A DNA stretch of 64,000 nt, from positions 2,986,201-3,050,200 of the forward strand of contig RSEF01000019.1 in assembly GCA_003993805.1 (NCBI GenBank). Reading direction: 5' to 3'. This document shows positions 9,430 to 20,300 of this stretch, in pieces. Both the position numbers and the translations under genes were made by a program. This DNA comes from Himantopus leucocephalus. Its lineage: Eukaryota > Chordata > Aves > Charadriiformes > Recurvirostridae. Each line of letters begins with the position of its first letter. Position 1 is the stretch's first letter. The notes below the pieces were generated by a model. The model saw only the letters and a list, made by a program, of their open reading frames with translations, had not been told where the DNA came from and did no database searches.

Positions 9430-12400
9430 GGGGTGCCCGACTTCAGCCACAGAGTTTATTGTTTAGTAACGAGCCCACCACACCAGCAAGCCAGGACAGG
9501 GGTCAATGGGAACATGAATACAGATCTGTAGTAGTTACACAGACTGAGATTTGTACAGCTTTTGTACAGAGGAAGAAATAAAATGAATCAAATAACAAAA
9601 TAGACATTAGCAGTCAAACCTTTTTTTTTGTCTTTTTTTTTTTTATATCGTACTAACAAAATCTGATAGCCAAAAAATGACTAAGCTACAAAATTGTAAT
9701 ACATACCGTACGGGTAAAAGGTTATCATCCATTTATACATCTAGTATCGTCTTTATTCTGGTAACTTACATGAGGCCTATAGGATCTTAGTGTATTAATA
9801 ATTCCCTACAAGATAGTGTTGAGCTGCTAAAGCTGCCGAACAACGGAGTACTGGAATTTTTATTAAGACTTACAGTGTCATTTGCATTGTTTTGTTTTAA
9901 CGAAACCCTCATGCATCTCTACTGCAAGCCAGCGGAACCGCCGGTGGCTGGGGGGAGGCAGAAGCTGTAAAGCCTTGGCTGGACGCTCGGCACCCGTCGC
10001 CCCGTGCTGCCCCTCGCTCCAGCTCTCCGGACGCTGCAGGAAGGATAAAGCTGAAATCGCCAACCAAGACAGATTTTTTTCCCTTTGGTCTAGAAGGTTA
10101 GAGAAGAAACCACTAAACATGGAACAATCTCCATTTCAAAGACTTTTTTCGCCGGGTAATGTCTCGGCCTTCAGCAGAAGAGCATCACTAAGGGTGGGGG
10201 CGACGCGGGCGGCCGTGAGGGCTGCTCTCGCAGCCGCCGTGCCGGTCCTCCCCTTGGCACGGAGGGCTCCAGCAGTGTGCCGCCTCCTGCTCCCCACCCG
10301 GCACCGCTGCTCCGAGGCACCATGCTCGGGACGCGGCTCCAGATGTCAAACCAGCCCGGCACGCACAAGCTGGGAGAGGGGCTGGGGAGAACACAGCCCC
10401 CCTGTACCACCTCGTGGGGACTGAGATACGAGCAAGGCTGAAGCCGGAGGGGGAGCGAAGGCACAAACAGGAGCCAGTCCCCGACCAACAACAGGAGCCG
10501 GGGACATCCCGGCTCCAATGCCCTTGAAAACGTCCCCCAAAGAACCAAGCCAGTAAGACCAAATATCGTGAAGTACTTTATACACCACCACATAGGCAAA
10601 AATAGCACTTAAACTTACAAATAAATAGAGGGGCTGGGGAATCTCCTCCTTGTCCTTTCCAAGTTTGTCCCTAGTTTGGTCTCGTACAACCTCAGAGGGG
10701 CAGCCAGAGGCAGGTGGCCTTGGGAAGCCTGTGTCAGTTTTGGAGAGGGAGGCCACGGTGGGTGTCCAACCCCCCTCCTGGCCACTTCACAGGCTTGAGC
10801 CGAAACCCAGACGACATGGGTGATAACACGTCCTGTTGATGCTGCAGCCTGTCCTGTTCGGGGGAGCATCTCCCATGGACCTGCACCCCAGGGGGGTGGG
10901 GACGCAGGGGACCTGGCTTTACCCCGCTGCCCGTTCTGATACGGCCCTGCAACACAAAGACCGCACAGCCGCCACAGAAAGCCAAGTGCCATCAGCTCCC
11001 GGCTCATCCTTAGGGACCAGCACAGCTATTTACAGCCACAGAAGACCATCAGCACTAACTTTAAACCTGCTCTGACCCATCTGCTGCTGCTCTGCATTGT
11101 CACCTGAGCCGACCGGGGAGAGCCACAGGTCTGAGCCGCTCGCAGGGGATGGTCCCTGGGAGGAGACAGGAGCCAGAGACTCCTCTGCCACCACTGCCAC
11201 CCTAACAACTTTGCATCTGATTCATGGAACTAAATACGTGATCCCCATAACCACTCCTGGGGGATCCTGCCCTGTGCGGAGCCAAAGGGTCACCAAGGAA
11301 GGTGGAAAGTGCAGGTATCTTTCCTCTGTAGATGAAGGCAGCTGGTCACAAGTCACCAGAAGACCTATCAGGGAAAATAAGTTACAAACCAGCGTGGGCT
11401 CTGCCACCTGCAGGTGCCTGGGAAGCACTGGGCATGGAGACAGGCGGCACTGCAAGCAGCACAGATAGCTCCACTCAAGCCAGCAGGAGCTGCAGCCATG
11501 ACTTCAGAGACCATCCAGCCAACAGGAGCACTTTGGGAAACACCAGCCCTAAATTCTTAAAAACAGCAGCTCCCAGTGAGGTATTCACTGTTATGGGCTG
11601 TAACAACAAATGGTCCCTCTGGGATTTTCCCAGATCGCTTAGGAGATGAACACACCAACCAGGAGGATTTTGGAGATCACCCCTATGATCCCTTGGGAAA
11701 GTTCCAGAGCTCGGCAGTGATGTGGCAGTCTTCCGGGTGATTAGTAAGAGCTGATGAAACCCTTCTACAAGGCAGGATGGGATCCCATTTGAATTACTTC
11801 CGGCCAATTAGATCCCAGGCTCGCTCTCCCTCTCCCTGCCACATGCCAGATTTAAGCTGCCTTTTCGGACCTGCTTTATTCCCCGGAAGCCCCCTTCCTC
11901 TCTCCTCCTCCCTTCGAATGGAGGGAGAGCACCAAATCCTGCATCAAGTCAGCAGGGTCCAGTATTGTGTCGTAGCCCAGATTCAGCAACGTCCTCCTTG
12001 TGGCAGAACTGCAGCCGGGAAGCCCAAGTCTTTCCCAGGTTGCTTCTGGCTGCCCATCCTTCAAGGAAGGAGGAGTGTGACAACCCACTAAGAAAAAGTA
12101 ACGCAACTTTTTAGGAAACCAGGGCAAAAAGCAATGAAGCCAACATGCCGTGATGTTCATCTGCCTGTGGTCTGGCTCAGATCTCCTCTCTCAGTGGTCT
12201 CTTCTGTCTCGTCCTCTTTCACAGATGCCCCATCATAACAACGAGAGCTTCTGAAGACTGGAGGAGTCGCGCACTAACTAGGGGAAGCCTGGTAAAATAT
12301 TGCTGTGACTCTTCCCTGGGGTATTGAACAGTGACTCTGAACTGGACTCTCTCACACTTTTAAGAGCACATTGACCCCTTCCTCCACCCTAATGTCCCTC

Positions 12401-14327
12401 AGGAGCTGTGGTGCAAAGCTGAAGAGAAGAGTAAAGCCTTCAGAAGAAGGAACAAACCCTTGCCTGGGCCCGCACTGCTGTGTACGGACACAAGAGCTGT
12501 GTGGGCTCCAGTCCTGGATTCCTTCCGCTCCGAACGCTCGTACTCAGGACACGCACAGAGGATGGCTGTGCCCACCAAATACAGCCAGCACTGCATGAAT
12601 GCTCACAGCAGCACCTTGGCCTCCTCCATTCCTGGTAGTAGGGGATGGGCATCATACTGAAGAGCTGAGGACAGCCCTGGAGAGTGGCCAGGCAATCCCC
12701 AATTAGCTGTTAAATTAAACAGGCAAGGAGGGAGCCATCTCCTCAAGGCATCTGTCGCACACTGACTGCAGCCAGCGTGGAGCCCCCAGGCCGGCGATGC
12801 TGAGATCCGGCCGGCCGCGGAGTCCTGCGCTCAAAAAAGACCCAATAAACCACACAGGAGTGAGGGGGACGGGTCTGGGCAGCCGGGCTGCGGGCCAGGG
12901 TGCCGCCGGCCTGCTCAGCCATCTCTCTGCAGGAGGAGAGGCCAACCACACCTGAGAGAGGTGTGCCTGTCCCCAAACTCAGAGCCACCACAGCTCCTTT
13001 CCAAACAGCAACGGGCGAGAAACGAAATAAATATCCCTCTGAAATGGGATTACTTCCCACAACATGCTATGATACAAGGACTAAGTGCAGCCTCCGTGCT
13101 CTAGAACAGCGATGTCTTCTACAAGGTGAGGAGGGAAACACGTCCCCACACCCCGTCTTCCTCAGCCTACGCGGGAACAGTCAGCCCAGCAGGTTTCACT
13201 CGCTTGTGCAGGTCTTCAAGACACCAGGGCGGGTGGAAGGGAAGGGACAGACCACGTGGGCAGCGTGCAGCCTCTGGGCACGCGCTTTGGAGTTGAACAC
13301 CACAAGGAAATCCCTTTGCAGCTCTCCTGTGGGGTTATTGGGACTTGCTGACACTTCAGCCACCGTTCGGGGCAGCTGTCATCCAGACCACATCAGCTGG
13401 TGGGACAATGGCAGCTCACGCAATACAAATTCCACAGTTAAAACCAATACAGGTAAGAAAACCAAACCCAGAGAGATCTTTCTGCTCCCTCCTGGAACAA
13501 TGGCTGCCTTGGAAAACTGGACGCCAGGATTGTCCTGATTACATCAGTTAGTACGTTATAAACATCGTCCTGCTTTAAAGTGAAAATACTGTGTCTGGTC
13601 TTCTGGAGGTGCTAAAGCCAGATGGGGTATCGTTTTTCCTGACTGCGCACAGGAGCTGATACTGGCGTGAAATGGTCCTCTTCACCTCTTCTCTATCAGA
13701 GCTTCTCCTGGAAGAAAAGAGACCTTGTTAGGCAAAATGAAGGTAAGCACAGAGGTCTTTTTACAGAAGAGGAAACTGAGGCAGAGAGCGGGATGCCACC
13801 AGGCCTGCCATGTCCTGACCCACTGCTCTGCCCAGTAATCCACACCGCCTCTTCCTCAGGCTGGGCACCCTGCCTGTAAGGAAGTAAAGTCTGAGGCTAC
13901 ATCATGAAAACAATGGGAGACCAGGACAGCATGTCCCAAAAATGCCACCCATGTAAAGGGGACAGCAGAGATCTGAGACAGAGCAGGTTCTAGCTGGGGC
14001 TGCCAGGAGAAGAGTCATACAGGCACGACTCAGGAGACCGAGGGGAAACTCCCTTCCCACCCCATCTCCCAGAGCAAGCACCCATTGCACCTCAGCGTGC
14101 ATCTCACTAGCACCTTCCTGATGGCTTCAAGTAGCTCTAATGGTGAGGTGAGGTTCCCACCATGCTGGGAACTGGAGTTGTGCAGAGCCCCTCGCAGTCG
14201 CTGTGGGAACGGCAGAGTCAAGCTTTGCTGGCTGAACCGCCTCCGTCCAAGAGCTGTCCCCAGCACAGCAGGCAAGAAACCACATGAAGCAGTCATTGTT
14301 TTAAACAACATTCTGCTTATAACTTAC
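9430..14327 (-). other. CLIP2: CLIP2 3' region: probable 3'UTR and terminal intron
   Basis: This region follows the last recognised coding exon of CLIP2. Its distal part (about 9430-9900, and again about 10560-10640) is AT-rich and unique, has no long frames, and ends at a minus-strand AATAAA. It therefore looks like a vertebrate 3'UTR. I expected a terminal exon encoding a short tail like the human Asp-Lys-His-stop, directly after an AG acceptor. I scanned the minus strand for it and found no convincing match. Either the last residues differ here, the exon lies in a form I cannot recognise, or the transcript reads on from the last exon into a long 3'UTR. Small open frames on both strands, for example on the minus strand near 10350-10750, show no family resemblance. 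Confidence 0.5.
9455..9460 (-). terminator. CLIP2: Candidate CLIP2 polyadenylation signal AATAAA
   Basis: The minus strand reads AATAAA here, at the downstream edge of the AT-rich UTR-like block and just before GC-rich intergenic DNA. Cleavage would fall about 10-30 bases further left, near 9430-9445. No competing gene is recognised nearby, so CLIP2 is the natural owner. Because the terminal exon is unresolved, the link is inferred from position. Confidence 0.5.
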
Positions 14328-14390
14328 CTCTTGCTTGTGGGATTTATCCTGCTGGTGAATCCCGTTAGCAGACCCAGAATTTCCAACAGT
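14328..14390 (-). CDS. CLIP2: CLIP2 coding exon, C-terminal tail (last one recognised)
   Basis: The acceptor TTCTCTGTTGCAG precedes 63 nt encoding 21 residues, including [13 protein letters not shown], which matches the C-terminal tail of CLIP2 and not CLIP1. It is too short to show as an open frame and was found by scanning for the expected tail. It ends in GAG followed by a strong donor GTAAGT at 14327. In human the protein continues Asp-Lys-His-stop. Here the last residues are not located. If the donor is ignored, translation reads eight more codons into the intron before TAA. Confidence 0.9.
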
Positions 14391-17300
14391 CTGCAACAGA
14401 GAACGGACAATACTGAAGAGGGACGCAGAGCGTAGTGGTTTTGCCTACAAGCGCTGAGATCTGGCAAGACTGCCGTCTCCTTCCTTAGCAGCCCACTCCA
14501 CACACGGAAAAGAGAATGCAAAAATCCCACCCTGCTTTTGGCAAGAAGCTTCCTGCCCTCTGCACCCTGGCCCAATCCCCGCGCACCCCAGACTGCATCC
14601 TTCCCAGCTACAAAATATCTCCTAAGTTCCTTACGGACACAGATCCGCTCTTCACTTCTGACTCTTAAATCCCGATAAACAAACCCTCGGCCAAGGGCAG
14701 CGTTAGCTGCAGAACACGGCACAGCGGATGTCCCAGCAGTGAAAAGGACATTTGCCATTCCCCATTTCCCGTCTCTGGGGACAAGTCTGGCAGCCAGGAC
14801 AGGCTGTTCTATCTTTAGAAAGCACAAGAACTTTTAAACATTTATAATGTTTCTTTAGCAGGGTAATATGGAGCCCTTCAGCTTCAAAATGACAGTACAA
14901 CCGGCACAAACAAGAGAAGAAAGCTGCAGCCTGAAGTCGCAGCACGCCAGATGTCAGTTGCTTGGGTCTCGGTAATCAGATTCGCAGTTGTTGGTGAATT
15001 GCTGATGGCAGCAAAACCAGACATTATGGGGAGACAGGACTGCAAGATTTAAAACTCATCATTAGAGGAGCTCCAGCTCCCCAGCTTCCATTCTCTCTGT
15101 GACCATGAAGGTGCATAATCAACCCTATGGGACAGAGGTTCAGCCTGGGCAGGAAAAACAGGCAGGGATTCAAAGCGAGCTCTGCTTTGAGAGCCCAAAC
15201 TGTTTGCCAAGCAGCGAATCCTTCCCTGGATGGATGGCCAGAATAGCGCCGCTGCAGTGACCCGGCTTTGGGTCTGCAGCCGGGACCACAGGCGATTCAG
15301 GCCTTACACAAGGCGATGTACCCCACCTGCGGCACACCCAATCTGCACACTGAGCAGCTGTCGGATACCAGGAATTAGGTTTGAAATTTGGTCTCAGTAC
15401 ACGGCCACGATAATGAACACAAAGCGGCGCAATTCACTTGATATTAAATAAAAAAGGTCTCAGAGCAATCACTGCAAATTCTCCANAAAAGCTCTCAGAG
15501 CAATCACTGCAAATTCTCCAAGAAAAGGCCCCAGTGCCAAATCCTTGTCATTTCCTGCAAAGCCGCGAGATCGGGGTCTCCCAAGACACGGGGAAGGCAA
15601 AGATCCTCTTCCTCTATTCCAGGACAGACACTTTGCGGCTGCAGGCATGGAGACAGCAAGGCAGCAAGTTACTCCACAATGAGACGAAGACCCAGTGCCA
15701 TTATGCTCCCCCAGCTCCTGCACCTCCCTGTCTAGCAGCAAGGCCGGCCATGCACATCGAGGACCGCAGAGCGCGGTGGCTGATGAAGGCTGCGACGGGA
15801 GAGCAGCAGCTTGTGGTAATTAGAGATTTCCTTCTGGAGCGTGCTGCGAAGTGAAGGCTTTGCAGACAAAGGGAGAGCCATGCCAAGGCAGATCCCTGGG
15901 CAACAGCTGCTGCTGTCAGAGAGGAGAGGGGAGGTCAGAAGGTAGTGCAGAATGCGTTACAGCAGAAACGTGGCTTCGGGAGGAAGAACCATCAGTTCCC
16001 TAACTATTGCACCAGGATCTCTTTAGGCCAACAACATCCTCAGGCTCAGCCCGAGAGCCCCTGGTTAACAACTCCCCTTCATAAGGGGAAGGATGAACAG
16101 ATATCATACCGAAACCAGGGAGCTTTGATCCAGGCTTCCTTGTAACCAGGCACGTTAAAAATCTGACATCAATAGAAGCTTGAAGCCTCGCTTCCCGCAA
16201 GAATCCTCCGTCTGTCTCTTAGTGCCACGGTTTGTAGTTGAAGGCATAATACTATCTTGTCGTATCTCTAAGATTTCTTAAGCATGAAAGTATCACAGTA
16301 ATAGCGGGGATAGATTAGCTGACCTCAGAAGGTCCATTCCAACTCACTTTATGTAAGATTAGTTATTTTCTATGGTCGGGGAAGAAATAATTACCACCTA
16401 GAGACAGGAATGCGAAAGGGAAGATTTCCTGTTCTCAAGGGACTTGGCATTAAAGCAAATGGAGAATAACTTTCCCCACCCCTCCCATAGCTTACAGCAG
16501 ATGAGGTTGTCATGATGCATTCTCGTTTGACACACAGCAATTACGGCAGAAGCTAAAGTCACTCCGGAGGTACTGACAGGATTATAGTACGTCTTGGACT
16601 GCCACAAACTTGTCATCGCGACTACAGCTGTCCTGTCTGGTGCTGGCAGACGGCTGCTGCCGCTGCACTGCGGGATATAAAGAGACTGTCTGCAACACAC
16701 AGATGCTCAGCTGAGCCAGCAGAGCTTTCCAGGGCTGCAATTTTTACCATACACCCTCCTCCTGACTGCCTCCCTGCAAGTACTACTGCAATGCAAAATG
16801 GCATTTGGTGTATCTGCAAACGGTGCAGACGAAAATGTCACGGGAGGAGAAGCCTTGATACCCCCAGATTACCTACCACAACATATCTGCACCTGCACCA
16901 GGGAAAGCAAGCCCTCTGCCCATTCTCCGTGCCTAGTGGCTTGTTCTGTACTATCCTAAGGTATCTGCTTGAATGTGAATTGTAGCTCATTACTGCAAGA
17001 GAAAGACATTTTTCAGCTAAGAATTTAAATGAGCAAGGACAAGAAGAGCACTGGTGGCTCTGAAAGCCATGACCTGGTTGCAGACACCAGAGAAAGTACA
17101 GCTAGAAGAGCAAAAAAGGACATGAAGCACAAAGCTTGGCGCAAGGGGCAGGTCGCTTCACAGGAGGAATCAGTCAGGGCTGAGACAGCACATGTACAAG
17201 ACAGAAAAAGCCAAACGTGCAGAGTCCAGTTATTTATAGCCTTCAATTTCACAAAAAAATATTGTAATAAAAACAACAGGACCAGTTTAGCTTTTTTCCC

Positions 17301-20300
17301 AGAAGAAACAAGGAGGGACCAGAGGAAGCTGGGAAGAGAAGACAGCAACGGGAATGGGAACATTCATAGTCCATCAGCAAGATCAGATACAGAGGTGCCT
17401 CCAGGAACTGGTTAGAGAAATGGATAACAGTTTACCAGTCACCTCCAGAGTTTCTGCTTATGGACTGCAAGGAAATAAACCTCTCGAAGAAGCGGGATAG
17501 CAGAAACCCTCAACTTTTATATTATAAAGTGCCTGTACGCAAGGATATGCAGCCGCACATCATTGTACGCAGAGAACAGTTACTCACGCTGCAGCCTTCC
17601 CCAAAACACCACATTTAGCAATCAATCTTGCAGAGCACAAAAGGATCTGCAATTACCAATTAGCAAGGCTTTTCTTAGTTTTAAGCTACCTGTGTTTTCT
17701 CGGAGGAGAGCCTCATCGCTTCCATGAGCTTCTCCATCTGGTGGCCCTGCTCCAGTGCATTGCGTAGCACATCCTCCGTGCTGACGAGCCGGTGCTGCAG
17801 CCGGATCACTTCTGACTCTGACGAAGGGTCGATCAAGGAGTATCGCCTCTGATCTGTTACAGATTTTTCCTTGTCCTTGTACAGCAAAGGGAAAATAGGA
17901 GCATGTTAGATTAAAACCAGTAACTACAGACACTAAGCAAAGTAGAAATCCACAGTAACTCATATAACCATGTTTTGATTTCAACAGTAGATGGGGTCAG
18001 AGCACAACTCTGAAGGCAATTGTATCAAATGCAACCAGCAGCAGCTCCAATTTGTTCCCAGTCAAGTTCAAATAAATTATTCACATTTCAACCACTGGGG
18101 GACACTGAAGTACACAGGAATTAGAGGACATTGCTTATTCCTAGATTGGAGAATGTGTAAAACAATGTGGGGTAGCTGACTGACCTTCAGTTTCTCCTAC
18201 AGATTTTAGCCGTGTTTATCCACGGATCTAAAAACCAGTGGGAACAGGAGAACACTGGAAAAGGACAGATGGACATTTTTGCTGCTTAATGAGGTGCTGC
18301 TAAGCCAGCCCGCAGCTCACAGGCACTGTCAAGGAAGTTTCCATCAGATGCTCAGTCGCACAAAGGAAAGCATGAGGACTTGGAGTAAGGGTGAAGGGCT
18401 ACAACCCCGCCATGAGCAGCACAGAGCTCTCCAGCCCCCCAGCCAAGGCCAGGAGGGGTTTTGGTGCCCTCACCAGCACAACCAGTTTCTCTCGCAGCCC
18501 CTTGATGTCATCTTTGAGCTTCTGTTCCTTCAGCCGCCACTCTGCTTTGTGCACTTCCCGGCTCAGGTCCCGCTCTGGCCCAGGTGAGTGCCGGTTCGCC
18601 TCCAGTAACAACGCTCTCAGCTCGTTCAGGCTCCTGGAAGAAGCAGCATGAAAAGGTGAAGACCTTTCCAGAGCCCCCCACCACTGCAGTCCTGCCACAC
18701 TCCCTCCCCACCGTTGCTACAGGTCCAAAGAAATGCCAGCGAGCAAACCTGACCCAACTCCCACCACTTCGGGAGCTTCAGCTCTCCTGTCCTCCCCACT
18801 GTGCCAGATGCAAAGAGACTGGGACCTGCACCAGGCACCGTGTTTCAGAGCCAGCTTAGCTGGCTTGTAGGTGACTTCATTCGGCATCTACACAGGCACT
18901 GAGCCGTCTTGCAGCTCCTGGTGAGCAGTGAAAGGGCAGCCCCTAATTTTAACCCAATCCCTCCATGAGCATCTCTAAAGAACAGGAAAGCCGAGGGCTG
19001 GACTTCAATTCAACCTTCAGATTTCTTTTGGTGGTAAATTCCAGCACCCCGAACGAACACGCACGCAGCCCCCTGTCTCCAGCTCCGTCCTTCAGACCGG
19101 CACACTGACCTTTCCTTCTTGAGTAGCTCCTGGCTAATCAGGACCAGCTGCCCCGAAGCATCGTGTGTTTTCTTGGTCAAGGCTTCCAGTTCACCTTCCA
19201 GCCTCTTCTTTTCTTTTAACACCGAATCGGCCTTCTTTTCTGCTGTTTTGCATTTATTTTCCAAAGCTATGAGACGCGGAGGATACAGGGGGAAGAAAGG
19301 TCACTTAGTCCTTTACTTACACTCCTGCTTTTTACCTTATTCCCAATTCCCACTCCTAACAGCACAGGTCTGATTAGCTCTGCATCTAACTCTATTTAAG
19401 GGGAAATCTCAGAAACAACACGCCCAGCTCCATTTATTTCTGCCTCTTTCAGCTTTTGACATTCAATGAGCCCAAAAACCCCTTCTCATAGGATACGAAT
19501 ATCTTCTGCAGGGTTTGTATTCACCTCCTGATAAGAGACCAGAACTCCTGAACAAATTTTTACCAACAATATCCACTAACGGACAGGCAGTGTCATGTTT
19601 TATACCTGCCCCTTCCAGCACCCAGGTGCTTGTTCAAGCCCCGTACAGAGGAGGAGCAGGGAAATGCCTAGTTCCCACCAGCACTGGATTAGGGAAACTT
19701 ACCACTTACTTGGGCCCTTAGAGTTTCAGTCTGAGACACCAGCGATGACACCTCTTTGTCTCTTTTACTCAGCTTGTCTTGGAGGTCTGCGGGAGAATGA
19801 AAAGGAAAGAGAAAGATTAGAAGCTTGAAAAATGCTTTGTGCAAATCAGGAAAGTATCGAGTGTACGGCACGGGTCGGGGTGCAACAGGGGGACGGTGGG
19901 GGTACCCTCCACTGGCAGAGAAGCAGCAGGAGACAGAAACGGGTGTTTCTCACTGCATCTCACCACCATCCAGGTATTAGGAGGAGGGATACACAGCTGG
20001 GAAGCCATATCGGACAGGTCAAAGAAGCAACCACAAGGGGGGGAAAAAAAAAGGATCAAAACATTAATAAAAAACAAGGAAAGGAACTTTCAGCACATTT
20101 CTTTGTGTTACGTCCCACACTGGAAGGCAGAAAGAGTTTCAAAAGACATGTTTTCTGGAACTGATGCATTTCCGCACTTAGAGATGTAGATCTGAAGTAC
20201 GATGCTTTTGTGGCTCAAGTCTGAACCGGTTGTTTTTAGTACATCCTATATACGGCTTACCCTGGGTTGAAACATGCTGGACCTAGTTATGTTATGCGCT

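Larger units (their letters stand above)
14391..17689 (-). other. CLIP2: CLIP2 intron before the C-terminal tail exon
   Basis: This 3.3 kb intron has canonical GT and AG ends. It contains a 34-bp duplication around a single N at 15486 and a possible short CR1 remnant near 16306-16351. A plus-strand frame at 17029-17415 is lysine-rich but resembles nothing and lies wholly in the intron. Confidence 0.85.

Noticed and set aside
10346..10756. Minus-strand frame with a hydrophobic stretch (LFVSLSAIFAYVVVYKV) near 10.6 kb
   Set aside because: It looks membrane-like, but it lies in the probable CLIP2 3'UTR or terminal intron, has no recognisable relatives, and its upstream part reads into unrelated low-complexity sequence.
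12181..12250. Minus-strand acidic stretch (KEDETEETTERGDLSQTTGR then stop) as a possible CLIP2 terminal exon
   Set aside because: No adequate acceptor precedes it in the required phase, and it does not resemble the CLIP2 C-terminus.
17029..17415. Plus-strand 128-codon lysine-rich frame in a CLIP2 intron
   Set aside because: No domain, no promoter or splice context, and lies wholly inside an intron on the opposite strand.
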